A stretch of 64,000 nucleotides of DNA from Raphanus sativus. Lineage: Eukaryota; Streptophyta; Magnoliopsida; Brassicales; Brassicaceae. The notes below the pieces were generated by a model. That model saw nothing but the letters and a program-made list of their open reading frames with translations, searched no databases and was not told the origin of the DNA. Shown piece by piece: positions 38,329-50,546 of the stretch. Position numbers and translations under genes: made by a program. Each line of letters opens with the position of its first letter. The first letter of the stretch is position 1. The DNA is taken from positions 1-64,000 of the forward strand of contig NW_026615401.1 of NCBI RefSeq assembly GCF_000801105.2, in the 5' to 3' direction.

Positions 38329-41300
38329 TGTGATTAAGAAGATATCCCACTTTCTATCCAGATGATTCTAGATTAGCCTGTTCGGACATATGGCAATATC
38401 TTCATGATTCTTATCAAACCAGGATGAACCACGATCTAAGAAGCTTTATTTGGAACCACTAATCAGTGGAGAATAACCAGGAAGTTGAATAAATCGCATA
38501 GGAGTTGTGAGTTAGAAGATATCCCACTTTCTATCCAGATGATTCCAGATTAGCCTGTTCGGACATATGGAATATCTTCATGATTCTTATCAAACCAGGA
38601 TGAACCACGATCTAAGAAGCTTTATTTGGAACCACTAATCACCGGAGAATAACCAGGAAGTTGAATAAATCTCATAGGAGTTGTGAGGAAGAAGATATCC
38701 CACTTTCTATCCAGATGATTCCAGATTAGCCTGTTCGGACATATGTCAATATCTTCATGATTCTTATCAAACCAGGATGAACCAATATATAAGAAGCTTG
38801 ATTGGGAACCACTAATCAGTGGAGAATAACCAGGAAGTTGAATAAATCTCATAGGAGTTGTGAGTAAGAAGATATCCCACTTTCTATCCAGATGATTCCA
38901 GATTAGCCTGTTCGGACATATGGCAATATCTTCATGATTCTTATCAAACCAGGATGAACCACAATCTAAGAAGCTTTATTTGGAACCACTAATCAGTAGA
39001 GAATAACCAGGAAGTTGAATAAATCTCATAGGAGTTGTGAGTAAGAAGATATCCCACTTTCTATCCAGATGATTCCAGATTAGCCTGTTCGGACATATGG
39101 CAATATCTTCATGATTCTTATCGAACCAGGATGAACCACGATCTAAGAAGCTTTATTTGGAACAACTAATCAGTGGAGAATAACCAGGAAGTTGAATAAA
39201 TCTCATAGGAGTTGTGAGTAAGAAGATATCCCACTTTCTATCCAGATGATTCCAGATTAGCCTGTTCGGACATATGGCAATATCTTCATGATTCTTATCA
39301 AACCAGGATGAACCACGATCTAAGAAGCTTTATTTGGAACCACTAATCAGTGGAGAATAACCAGGAAGTTGAATAAATCTCATAGGAGTTGTGAGTAAGA
39401 AGATATCCCACTTTCTATCCAGATGATTCCAGATTAGCCTGTTCGGACATATGGCAATATCTTCATGATTCTTATCAAACCAGGATGAACCACGATCTAA
39501 GAAGCTTTATTTGGAACCACTAATCAGTGGAGAATAACCAGGAAGTTGAATAAATCTCATAGGAGTTGTGAGTAAGAAGATATCCCACTTTCTATCCAGA
39601 TGATTCCAGATTAGCCTGTTCGGACATATGGCAATATCTTCATGATTCTTATCAAACCAGGATGAACCACGATCTAAGAAGCTTTATTTGGAACCACTAA
39701 TCAGTGGAGAATAACCAGGAAGTTGAATAAATCTCATAGGAGTTGTGAGTAAGAAGATATCCCACTTTCTATCCAGATGATTCCAGATTAGCCTGTTCGG
39801 ACATATGGCAATATCTTCATGATTCTTATCAAACCAGGATGAACCACGATCTAAGAAGCTTTATTTGGAACCACTAATCAGTGGAGAATAACCAGGAAGT
39901 TGAATAAATCTCATAGGAGTTGTGAGTAAGAAGATATCCCACTTTCTATCCAGATGATTCCAGATTAGCCTGTTCGGACATATGGCAATATCTTCATGAT
40001 TCTTATCAAACCAGGATGAACCACGATCTAAGAAGCTTTATTTGGAACCACTAATCAGTGGAGAATAACCAGGAAGTTGAATAAATCTCATAGGAGTTGT
40101 GAGTAAGAAGATATCCCACTTTCTATCCAGATGATTCCAGATTAGCCTGTTCGGACATATGGCAATATCTTCATGATTCTTATCAAACCAGGATGAACCA
40201 CGATCTAAGAAGCTTTATTTGGAACCACTAATCAGTGGAGAATAACCAGGAAGTTGAATAAATCTCATAGGAGTTGTGAGTAAGAAGATATCCCACTTTC
40301 TATCCAGATGATTCCAGATTAGCCTGTTCGGACATATGGCAATATCTTCATGATTCTTATCAAACCAGGATGAACCACGATCTAAGAAGCTTTATTTGGA
40401 ACCACTAATCAGTGGAGAATAACCAGGAAGTTGAATAAATCTCATAGGAGTTGTGAGTAAGAAGATATCCCACTTTCTATCCAGATGATTCCAGATTAGC
40501 CTGTTCGGACATATGGCAATATCTTCATGATTCTTATCAAACCAGGATGAACCACGATCTAAGAAGCTTTATTTGGAACCACTAATCAGTGGAGAATAAC
40601 CAGGAAGTTGAATAAATCTCATAGGAGTTGTGAGTAAGAAGATATCCCACTTTCTATCCAGATGATTCCAGATTAGCCTGTTCGGACATATGGCAATATC
40701 TTCATGATTCTTATCAAACCAGGATGAACCACGATCTAAGAAGCTTTATTTGGAACCACTAATCAGTGGAGAATAACCAGGAAGTTGAATAAATCTCATA
40801 GGAGTTGTGAGTAAGAAGATATCCCACTTTCTATCCAGATGATTCCAGATTAGCCTGTTCGGACATATGGCAATATCTTCATGATTCTTATCAAACCAGG
40901 ATGAACCACGATCTAAGAAGCTTTATTTGGAACCACTAATCAGTGGAGAATAACCAGGAAGTTGAATAAATCTCATAGGAGTTGTGAGTAAGAAGATATC
41001 CCACTTTCTATCCAGATGATTCCAGATTAGCCTGTTCGGACATATGGCAATATCTTCATGATTCTTATCAAACCAGGATGAACCACGATCTAAGAAGCTT
41101 TATTTGGAACCACTAATCAGTGGAGAATAACCAGGAAGTTGAATAAATCTCATAGGAGTTGTGAGTAAGAAGATATCCCACTTTCTATCCAGATGATTCC
41201 AGATTAGCCTGTTCGGACATATGGCAATATCTTCATGATTCTTATCAAACCAGGATGAACCACGATCTAAGAAGCTTTATTTGGAACCACTAATCAGTGG

Positions 41301-44300
41301 AGAATAACCAGGAAGTTGAATAAATCTCATAGGAGTTGTGAGTAAGAAGATATCCCACTTTCTATCCAGATGATTCCAGATTAGCCTGTTCGGACATATG
41401 GCAATATCTTCATGATTCTTATCAAACCAGGATGAACCACGATCTAAGAAGCTTTATTTGGAACCACTAATCAGTGGAGAATAACCAGGAAGTTGAATAA
41501 ATCTCATAGGAGTTGTGAGTAAGAAGATATCCCACTTTCTATCCAGATGATTCCAGATTAGCCTGTTCGGACATATGGCAATATCTTCATGATTCTTATC
41601 AAACCAGGATGAACCACGATCTAAGAAGCTTTATTTGGAACCACTAATCAGTGGAGAATAACCAGGAAGTTGAATAAATCTCATAGGAGTTGTGAGTAAG
41701 AAGATATCCCACTTTCTATCCAGATGATTCCAGATTAGCCTGTTCGGACATATGGCAATATCTTCATGATTCTTATCAAACCAGGATGAACCACGATCTA
41801 AGAAGCTTTATTTGGAACCACTAATCAGTGGAGAATAACCAGGAAGTTGAATAAATCTCATAGGAGTTGTGAGTAAGAAGATATCCCACTTTCTATCCAG
41901 ATGATTCCAGATTAGCCTGTTCGGACATATGGCAATATCTTCATGATTCTTATCAAACCAGGATGAACCACGATCTAAGAAGCTTTATTTGGAACCACTA
42001 ATCAGTGGAGAATAACCAGGAAGTTGAATAAATCTCATAGGAGTTGTGAGTAAGAAGATATCCCACTTTCTATCCAGATGATTCCAGATTAGCCTGTTCG
42101 GACATATGGCAATATCTTCATGATTCTTATCAAACCAGGATGAACCACGATCTAAGAAGCTTTATTTGGAACCACTAATCAGTGGAGAATAACCAGGAAG
42201 TTGAATAAATCTCATAGGAGTTGTGAGTAAGAAGATATCCCACTTTCTATCCAGATGATTCCAGATTAGCCTGTTCGGACATATGGCAATATCTTCATGA
42301 TTCTTATCAAACCAGGATGAACCACGATCTAAGAAGCTTTATTTGGAACCACTAATCAGTGGAGAATAACCAGGAAGTTGAATAAATCTCATAGGAGTTG
42401 TGAGTAAGAAGATATCCCACTTTCTATCCAGATGATTCCAGATTAGCCTGTTCGGACATATGGCAATATCTTCATGATTCTTATCAAACCAGGATGAACC
42501 ACGATCTAAGAAGCTTTATTTGGAACCACTAATCAGTGGAGAATAACCAGGAAGTTGAATAAATCTCATAGGAGTTGTGAGTAAGAAGATATCCCACTTT
42601 CTATCCAGATGATTCCAGATTAGCCTGTTCGGACATATGGCAATATCTTCATGATTCTTATCAAACCAGGATGAACCACGATCTAAGAAGCTTTATTTGG
42701 AACCACTAATCAGTGGAGAATAACCAGGAAGTTGAATAAATCTCATAGGAGTTGTGAGTAAGAAGATATCCCACTTTCTATCCAGATGATTCCAGATTAG
42801 CCTGTTCGGACATATGCCAATATCTTCATGATTCTTATCAAACCAGGATGAACCACGATCTAAGAAGCTTTATTTGGAACCACTAATCAGTGGAGAATAA
42901 CCAGGAAGTTGAATAAATCTCATAGGAGTTGTGAGTAAGAAGATATCCCACTTTCTATCCAGATGATTCCAGATTAGCCTGTTCGGACATATGGCAATAT
43001 CTTCATGATTCTTATCAAACCAGGATGAACCACGATCTAAGAAGCTTTATTTGGAACCACTAATCAGTGGAGAATAACCAGGAAGTTGAATAAATCTCAT
43101 AGGAGTTGTGAGTAAGAAGATATCCCACTTTCTATCCAGATGATTCCAGATTAGCCTGTTCGGACATATGGCAATATCTTCATGATTCTTATCAAACCAG
43201 GATGAACCACGATCTAAGAAGCTTTATTTGGAACCACTAATCAGTGGAGAATAACCAGGAAGTTGAATAAATCTCATAGGAGTTGTGAGTAAGAAGATAT
43301 CCCACTTTCTATCCAGATGATTCCAGATTAGCCTGTTCGGACATATGGCAATATCTTCATGATTCTTATCAAACCAGGATGAACCACGATCTAAGAAGCT
43401 TTATTTGGAACCACTAATCAGTGGAGAATAACCAGGAAGTTGAATAAATCTCATAGGAGTTGTGAGTAAGAAGATATCCCACTTTCTATCCAGATGATTC
43501 CAGATTAGCCTGTTCGGACATATGGCAATATCTTCATGATTCTTATCAAACCAGGATGAACCACGATCTAAGAAGCTTTATTTGGAACCACTAATCAGTG
43601 GAGAATAACCAGGAAGTTGAATAAATCTCATAGGAGTTGTGAGTAAGAAGATATCCCACTTTCTATCCAGATGATTCCAGATTAGCCTGTTCGGACATAT
43701 GGCAATATCTTCATGATTCTTATCAAACCAGGATGAACCACGATCTAAGAAGCTTTATTTGGAACCACTAATCAGTGGAGAATAACCAGGAAGTTGAATA
43801 AATCTCATAGGAGTTGTGAGTAAGAAGATATCCCACTTTCTATCCAGATGATTCCAGATTAGCCTGTTCGGACATATGGCAATATCTTCATGATTCTTAT
43901 CAAACCAGGATGAACCACGATCTAAGAAGCTTTATTTGGAACCACTAATCAGTGGAGAATAACCAGGAAGTTGAATAAATCTCATAGGAGTTGTGAGTAA
44001 GAAGATATCCCACTTTCTATCCAGATGATTCCAGATTAGCCTGTTCGGACATATGGCAATATCTTCATGATTCTTATCAAACCAGGATGAACCACGATCT
44101 AAGAAGCTTTATTTGGAACCACTAATCAGTGGAGAATAACCAGGAAGTTGAATAAATCTCATAGGAGTTGTGAGGAAGAAGATATCCCACTTTCTATCCA
44201 GATGATTCCAGATTAGCCTGTTCGGACATATGGCAATATCTTCATGATTCTTATCAAACCAGGATGAACCAATATCTAAGAAGCTTTATTGGGAACCACT

Positions 44301-44623
44301 AATCAGTGGAGAATAACCAGGAAGTTGAATAAATCTCATAGGAGTTGTGAGTAAGAAGATATCCCACTTTATATCCAGATGATTCCAGATTAGCCTGTTC
44401 GGACATATGGCAAAATCTTCATGATTCTTATCAAACCAGGATGAACCACGATCTAAGAAGCTTTATTTGGAACCACTAATCAGTGGAGAATAACCAGGAA
44501 GTTGAATAAGTCTCATAGGAGTTGTGATTAAGAAGATATCCCACTTTCTATCCAGATGATTCCAGATTAGCCTGTTCGGACATAAGGCAATATCTTCATG
44601 ATTCTTATCAAACCAGGATGAAC
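38329..44623 (-). repeat. 177-bp satellite array S3, inverted (about 35 monomers)
   Basis: Same satellite as S1 and S2 but reverse-complemented. The reverse landmark recurs from 38497 to 44514, which is 34 intervals of 177 bp less 1 bp. Interior units are near-identical. The first few (to about 39180) and last few (from about 44170) are diverged and share rare variants with each other and with the right edge of S2 (for example AATATCTAAGAAGCTT and TGATTAAGAAG). The array starts at the A 5' LTR and ends at the C 3' LTR. Confidence 0.96.
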
Positions 44624-45093
44624 TGTAAGAAATAATAAGAACAGATGATGAACAAGAGAGATAAGTGTTGCACAGAGTTAAGAGGGAGAGAGAGAGAGAG
44701 AATCGACAATGAGAGAAAGAGTAAAGAAGGATTGTATTTCCTTGAATTGATTTTGGTCACATCATACAATATTTAAAGACATTGCAAGATACAACAAGAC
44801 AAGAAGAATAAGAATAAAGAAATGAGCTGCTGGAGAGTGAAAGGGACATCTCATAACAGTCACCTGCCTCTTTTGGAACATGTGACTTATGCTATTTTAA
44901 ATGCAACTTGCTTCTGATTTCTTCTGAGCTCTCCAACGGCTACTGAGCATCTCAGAACCCTCCATTGCTTATTTAAAATAGTTCCTTGCCTCCCAAACTC
45001 ATCTCTGGTCGATTTGCTTGCTTGGTAGTCAAGGAAGTGTACAAACAGACTTGTACTCCAAGTATGAACTGATCACTTGTTTAAACTCATCCG
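44624..45093 (-). repeat. C 3' LTR, main part
   Basis: 470 bp from TGTAAGAAAT to the B insertion; the remaining 48 bp resume at 50499-50546. It carries a GA tract near 44680-44701. The U5 side matches 61804-61925 closely; the U3 side does not. Confidence 0.85.
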
Positions 45094-45609
45094 TGTTAAG
45101 ATTGATAGATTATGAGAATCAAAGAGAGATAAGTGTGTGAAGAACACTGATGAACAAAAGAGAGAGAGAGAGAGAGAGAAACGAGATTAAAGAGAGACAA
45201 AGAGAGAAAGTGATTTTCATTAATTGATAGTTGTCACACATGGTTACATATATAGGCTGATAAAATATCTCAGGAAACTACTAAAATAGTGAGACAGAGA
45301 AACAACAATAAACAATGAGGAAGAGTCCAACTGGTGTGGAGCAGGAGTGGCAGTGTGATAGTGACAGCACCTAACGGCTGGAACCACTTGAATCCTTAGC
45401 TCTTCACGTGATCAGCCTCTTCCAATGCCTTAGCGAGTTTCCTTAGTCTCTTGTGATCCCATAAACTCGCCACCAAGCTTACTTTTCTTGCAAGGCAATC
45501 TAGGTTGTATGGAACTCCTTGCTCACTGCTTCTCAGTTTCCTTTGTTGCCTCTCACTATGTAACCTTCACATCCTTATTCTTACTGCTCCTTATTGCTTC
45601 ATCTCAACA
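45094..45609 (-). repeat. B 3' LTR
   Basis: 516 bp; plus strand TGTTAAG to CTCAACA, giving canonical TGTTG...AACA termini in element sense. Contains a GA microsatellite near 45153-45180. Confidence 0.95.
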
Positions 45610-45649
45610 CTCCCCCTCAAGCTTGACCATGTGGAACAAGTCAAGCTTG
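45610..45649 (-). other. B polypurine tract and adjoining hairpin
   Basis: Minus-strand GAGGGGGAG (45610-45618), then the perfect 10-bp inverted repeat CAAGCTTGAC (45618-45627) / GTCAAGCTTG (45640-45649). Confidence 0.82.
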
Positions 45650-45678
45650 GAAGACCATGAAGCATTCCCTCATTAAAA

Positions 45679-45719
45679 CCTTGATATGCAAAACCCAGTG
45701 GGACAAAAACATATCAAGG
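45679..45719 (-). promoter_or_regulatory. Conserved 3' stem-loop (B)
   Basis: Perfect 10-bp stem CCTTGATATG (45679-45688) / CATATCAAGG (45710-45719) around the shared loop (core CCCAGTGGGAC on the plus strand). Begins 30 nt beyond the polyprotein stop. Confidence 0.85.
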
Positions 45720-45748
45720 AAAGAGTAGAACACTTCATGGAAAGGGGA

Positions 45749-48700
45749 TCACTGAGATGAAAGGTCCACGAGTCCAAGTTTTGAATGTATGAACTCGCAA
45801 ACCTTTGCACTTGCAGCCTTGGTGAAGATATCAGCCAACTGGTCTTCACTTCTGGTGTAACATGGGAGTATGACCTTCTGTTCAACAGCTTGCCTCACCT
45901 TATGGCAATCCACCTCAATGTGTTTTGTTCTTTCATGGAACACTGAGTTGCTAGCAATGTGTATAGCCGCCTGGTTATCACAGTGCATAGTAATTGGAGT
46001 TGTAGCTTCAATTCCCAAGTCTTTGAGCAAACCCTTGATCCAGATCAACTCGCTTGTGAGCTTCCTCATAGCTCTATATTCAGCTTCAGCACTAGAGCAA
46101 GACACCACCTTTTGCTTCTTGCTTTTCCAAGTCACCAAGTTGCCTCCAATGAATGTGCAATATCCAGTAGTTGATCTCCTATCAACTCTGTCTCCTGCCC
46201 AATCAGCATCACAATATCCAACTATCTCAGTGCTCTTGTTGCATCCCATCCAGATTCCTTGTCCTGGCGCCAATCTTAGATATCTTAGGATCCTCTCAAC
46301 CATGTTCCAATGATGGATCTTTGGTGCTTGCATCTGTTGGCTCACTTGGTTCACAGCAAAACAGATGTCTGGCCTTGTGATGGTCAGATAGATGAGCTTT
46401 CCAACCATCCTCCTGTACCTCTTCACATCTTCAAATGGTTTGTCCTCAAACTCCCCCTTACGCAGTACCTTGTACCCATCTTCTAGTGGGGTCTTTGCTA
46501 TCTTTCTTCCTAGATCACCTGCCTCACTCAACATATCAAGTGTGTACTTCCTTTGGTTTAAGAATAGCCCTTCTTTAGATCGGCATATCTCAATCCCTAG
46601 GAAGTACTTTAGTTCACCCAAGTCTTTAATATCAAATGAGGACTTGAGGAAAGCCTTAGTTGAGATGATACCTTCTTTATCACTCCCTGTGATGATAATG
46701 TCATCAACATAGATCAATATGACTATGATGCCTTGCTGTGTGGTGAGAGTAAAGAGGGTGTGATCCGCTTCAGACTTGTTGAATCCCCTTCCATTGAGAG
46801 TTGTGCTGAGTTTATGATACCAGGCTCTTGGAGATTGCTTTAACCCATATATTGCTTTCCTTAACCTGAGTACATTTCCTGGCTGCACAAGATCTTCCAT
46901 ACCAGGAGGTGGTCTCATATAGACTTCATCTTCTAGTTCACCTTGGAGGAAAGCATTCTTGACATCCATTTGCCATAGATCCCACTCTAGGTTTACTGCC
47001 AGTGAGAGAACCACTCTGATCGTGTGAAGCTTTGCCACTGGTGCAAAGGTATCCAAGTAATCCTCTCCATAGACTTGAGTGTAGCCTCTTGCTACAAGTC
47101 TTGTCTTCCTCCTTTCTGGCTTTCCATTGGCTCCATACTTGATTGTGAAGAGAAGCCGGCTTGTCACTGCTTTCTTTCCTTTAGGAAGCTTACTTTCAAA
47201 GTATGTTCCATTCTTTTCCATAGCTCCCATCTCATCTCCAACAGATGCTCTCCACTCCTCATCCTGCATAGCTTCCTCATATGTCTTTGGAATCCATTCT
47301 TGATCCAATTCAGTGATGAAGGCTTGATGCTCCACTGGATACCTTGCAAGAGAACATACTGCTTGGATTGGATGAGCTACTGCTTGATTGTTGAAATACA
47401 CTCTTGTATTTGTCCAGTTTGAGGCTGGGTTTCTCTGCCTTGTGCTTCTCCTAAGCAGTGGCTGAGCAACCTGCTCCTCCTCCACATTCTGCTCGCTTGA
47501 ACTCACCACTGGTTCCTCTTGAATACTGTGATGCTGTTCCTCTTGTGCATGATCCTCATGATTCTCAGCTTGATCATGACTTGCTGAAATATCCTCTTGA
47601 TGTTGTTCAGCTTGATTGTCCCCCTCAGGATCAAGGTGAGTAACTTCTATACTCTCGTTAGTAATTCCTGGTCCTGGTGGAATTGTTGCTTCTTCTTGTA
47701 CACCGGTTGTCCTCTCAATAGGTACACTGATGCCAAGGCTCTCCATGACTCTTCTGAGATTATCAGCTCTATCTGAAGTAGGTTGGGATAGATTCTCCAA
47801 ATCTTCCCAATTCTTCCCATCATAGTAACTCCTAGACTCCATGAACTTGACATCTCGTGAGATTAAGACCCTCCTGGTCTCTGGTACATAACATTTGTAG
47901 CCTTTCTGATGAGGAGAATACCCAATGAACACTGCCTTTGTGCTTCTTGCATCAAGCTTGTTCCTCTGCCCTCCTGGTACCAATACAAAACAGATACAAC
48001 CAAACACCCGCATGTGATCCAGAGATGGCTTGCTCTTGTTGAGAACTTCATAAGGAGATATGTCATTGAGAACTCTAGTTGGGGTTCTGTTGATCAGATG
48101 ACAAGCAGAAACCACAGCATCACTCCAGAACCTCTTTGGAACACTCATGTGGAACATCATTGATCTAGCCACCTCCATAAGATGCCTGTTCTTCCTTTCA
48201 GCAACTCCATTTTGCTGAGGAGTATAAGGACAACTGGTCTGATGAATAATCCCTTGTTGAGATAAAAATTGCTTGAAAGCTCCACTTGTGTACTCTCCAC
48301 CATTATCAGACCTGAGAATCTTCACCTTAGCACTGAAGTGGTTGGTGACATGAGAATGATAATTCTTGAAAGCTTCCAAGACTCTGTCCTTAGACTGGAT
48401 CAGTGTTACCCAAGTGTACTTGGACTTCTCATCAATGAATGTAACAAAGTACTTGTGATTCTCTCTGGACATACAAGGTGCAGTCCACACATCAGAGTGA
48501 ACCAGGTCAAAACACTTCTCATAAATCGTGTTGGACCTTGGGAATACTGTCTTGCAATGCTTCCCCAAGATGCATGCTTCACACTCATCATTTTTAAACA
48601 CAACTCCAGGAAGCATCAGACTGAATGCTCTAGTGTGCGGATGCCCCAATCTAGCATGCCATATAGTGCTCTCAACCCCAGCAGATGTACTGACCAAGCA

Positions 48701-49750
48701 ACATGAGGAGGATTCAGCTAGTTGAGTCTTTTGGAGATGATACAGCTCCTGATGGCTGTGGCCTCTACCAATAACCTGCCCTGTCTTTAAATCTTGAAAC
48801 TCAACTTCATCTGGTCTGAATACAACCTGACAACTCAGATCAACAGTAGCTCTCCTCACAGATAACAGGTTAGATGTAAACTTAGGCATATATAAGGCAG
48901 TTGATTCCCTATCAAACAACCTAAGGTTCCCTATCCCTTCTATCTTCACCTTATCACCATTAGCTATCAGAACATTTCCAGTAGCAGGCTGGATATCACT
49001 AATCAAGGTTCTATCACTAATCATGTGATGACTAGCTCCTGAATCTATAATAATGGGTTTAGAGCCAGGAGATGATATACCAGCCTTCTTGGATGAGATA
49101 AGGGATTGAGCAGCTTTGATAAAGAGATCAAAGTCTCTCCTGGTTGCTGGACCATCAGGGTTGGTTGCGCCAGTCTCACTTCTCCACCATTCTCCTCTAG
49201 TGGTGTCACTACTGAGCGCTGAGTACATGGTTCTTCCATGAATCACTGGATGCTCAAACTCCTTGAGCTCATATCCATTTGGCTGACTTCTAAGGACACC
49301 AGCTTCTCTTAAGTCTGGTATCTTTCCTTCTCTAAGGAAATCATTTATCAGCTTGTTGTGGGTTGAATCCAGGTGCAGTAATAAGCTCAGAAGCCTATCC
49401 TGCTCATAAACAACTTGAAGGCTCTCCCATAAACTTCCATATCCAAGCTGAAGAGTTTCCCATAGATTTCTTGCGGTTTGAACATGGGAGTGTGTCTTCA
49501 AGATTGTTGGAGATAGGGAGTTTTGTATGATTCCAAGTGTTTGCTGATCTTCTTGAACCCACTTGTTGTCATGCTTCAGGCGTGTGAACATAATTTCCTC
49601 TTGAGTCATCTTCTTTGAAGTCCCAGCCTTCATGATGTGGCTGTCCCAAAGTCCATGACTCCCCAAGGTGAATCTGGCCACTCTTGACCATATCAGATAA
49701 TTAGACCCCTCTAGGGTTATAGGAATAGAAATCTCTGATTTTTCCATCAT
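45749..49750 (-). CDS. B Gag-Pol polyprotein (Ty1/Copia)
   Basis: Uninterrupted ORF. I start it at ATG 49750; the next codon is also ATG, and relatives A and C begin at the position of that second Met. Length 1333 codons. Features: shortened Gag (GSNYLIWSR); protease DSGASHH near 236; finger H365, H370, C390, C393; integrase triad D420, D482, E518 (DD35E); acidic linker about 680-770; RT with YVDD 1014-1017; RNase H CDADWAG about 1180, SSAEAEYRAM about 1220, CDNQAA about 1257. The Gag lacks the CCHC knuckle present in A and C and seems to have lost roughly 35 residues of the Gag core. Otherwise complete. Confidence 0.94.
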   Translation of the reverse strand: MMEKSEISIPITLEGSNYLIWSRVARFTLGSHGLWDSHIMKAGTSKKMTQEEIMFTRLKHDNKWVQEDQQTLGIIQNSLSPTILKTHSHVQTARNLWETLQLGYGSLWESLQVVYEQDRLLSLLLHLDSTHNKLINDFLREGKIPDLREAGVLRSQPNGYELKEFEHPVIHGRTMYSALSSDTTRGEWWRSETGATNPDGPATRRDFDLFIKAAQSLISSKKAGISSPGSKPIIIDSGASHHMISDRTLISDIQPATGNVLIANGDKVKIEGIGNLRLFDRESTALYMPKFTSNLLSVRRATVDLSCQVVFRPDEVEFQDLKTGQVIGRGHSHQELYHLQKTQLAESSSCCLVSTSAGVESTIWHARLGHPHTRAFSLMLPGVVFKNDECEACILGKHCKTVFPRSNTIYEKCFDLVHSDVWTAPCMSRENHKYFVTFIDEKSKYTWVTLIQSKDRVLEAFKNYHSHVTNHFSAKVKILRSDNGGEYTSGAFKQFLSQQGIIHQTSCPYTPQQNGVAERKNRHLMEVARSMMFHMSVPKRFWSDAVVSACHLINRTPTRVLNDISPYEVLNKSKPSLDHMRVFGCICFVLVPGGQRNKLDARSTKAVFIGYSPHQKGYKCYVPETRRVLISRDVKFMESRSYYDGKNWEDLENLSQPTSDRADNLRRVMESLGISVPIERTTGVQEEATIPPGPGITNESIEVTHLDPEGDNQAEQHQEDISASHDQAENHEDHAQEEQHHSIQEEPVVSSSEQNVEEEQVAQPLLRRSTRQRNPASNWTNTRVYFNNQAVAHPIQAVCSLARYPVEHQAFITELDQEWIPKTYEEAMQDEEWRASVGDEMGAMEKNGTYFESKLPKGKKAVTSRLLFTIKYGANGKPERRKTRLVARGYTQVYGEDYLDTFAPVAKLHTIRVVLSLAVNLEWDLWQMDVKNAFLQGELEDEVYMRPPPGMEDLVQPGNVLRLRKAIYGLKQSPRAWYHKLSTTLNGRGFNKSEADHTLFTLTTQQGIIVILIYVDDIIITGSDKEGIISTKAFLKSSFDIKDLGELKYFLGIEICRSKEGLFLNQRKYTLDMLSEAGDLGRKIAKTPLEDGYKVLRKGEFEDKPFEDVKRYRRMVGKLIYLTITRPDICFAVNQVSQQMQAPKIHHWNMVERILRYLRLAPGQGIWMGCNKSTEIVGYCDADWAGDRVDRRSTTGYCTFIGGNLVTWKSKKQKVVSCSSAEAEYRAMRKLTSELIWIKGLLKDLGIEATTPITMHCDNQAAIHIASNSVFHERTKHIEVDCHKVRQAVEQKVILPCYTRSEDQLADIFTKAASAKVCEFIHSKLGLVDLSSQ

Positions 49751-49966
49751 GAGCAGCTGGGTAACATCAATCACAGCTAGTATCCAGTGGAAAAAACTTC
49801 AAAGGTATAACCAGAGTGAGAAAAAGAAGAATTAGATGAACTTTGCTATTTTTGGCAAAATCTGGAAATGAGAATGAAGAACACACCAAGAACAGTATGA
49901 ACTTTGCCAAAAATAGAAATAAAACTCAGAGAATTTGCGGAATTAAATCAGGTTTCAAGAGCTTGT

Positions 49967-49978
49967 GCTCTGATACCA
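49967..49978 (-). other. B primer-binding site
   Basis: Minus-strand TGGTATCAGAGC directly adjoining the 5' LTR. TTCCGCAA follows in the leader at 49935-49942, 24 nt away. Confidence 0.92.
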
Positions 49979-50493
49979 TGTTAAGATTGATAGATTATGA
50001 GAATCAAAGAGAGATAAGTGTGTGAAGAACACTGATGAACAAAAGAGAGAGAGAGAGAGAGAGAAACGAGATTAAAGAGAGACAAAGAGAGAAAGTAATT
50101 TCATTGATTGATAGTTGTCACACATGGTTACATATATAGGCTGATAAAATATCTCAGGAAACTACTAAAATAGTGAGACAGAGAAACAACAATAAACAAT
50201 GAGGAAGAGTCCAACTGGTGTGGAGCAGGAGTGGCAGTGTGATAGTGACAGCACCTAACGGCTGGAACCACTTGAATCCTTAGCTCTTCACGTGATCAGC
50301 CTCTTCCAATGCCTTAGCGAGTTTCCTTAGTCTCTTGTGATCCCATAAACTCGCCACCAAGCTTACTTTTCTTGCAAGGCAATCTAGGTTGTATGGAACT
50401 CCTTGCTCACTGCTTCTCAGTTTCCTTTGTTGCCTCTCACTATGTAACCTTCACATCCTTATTCTTACTGCTCCTTATTGCTTCATCTCAACA
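49979..50493 (-). repeat. B 5' LTR
   Basis: 515 bp, nearly identical to 45094-45609. A TATATATG promoter-like motif lies at 50131-50139 (minus), with a CT-rich tract (GA on the plus strand, about 50044-50067) in the predicted 5' untranslated region. Confidence 0.95.
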
Positions 50494-50498
50494 ATCCG

Positions 50499-50546
50499 GA
50501 TGTCTCCTCTCTCTTTATCTTATCCTTTCATGTCTTCATGTCAATA
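50499..50546 (-). repeat. C 3' LTR, remaining 48 bp
   Basis: U3 start of the C 3' LTR after the B target duplication. In element sense it begins TATTGACATGAAGAC, sharing 15 bp with the C 5' LTR. The first bases TATTG replace the usual TGTTG in both LTRs. Confidence 0.8.

Larger units (their letters stand above)
45094..50493 (-). mobile_element. B: full-length Ty1/Copia with intact ORF
   Basis: Minus-strand element nested in the 3' LTR of C. Target duplication ATCCG at 45089-45093 and 50494-50498 is perfect. LTRs at 49979-50493 (515 bp) and 45094-45609 (516 bp) show two substitutions and one indel. Primer-binding site, polypurine tract and polyprotein are intact. Confidence 0.95.
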
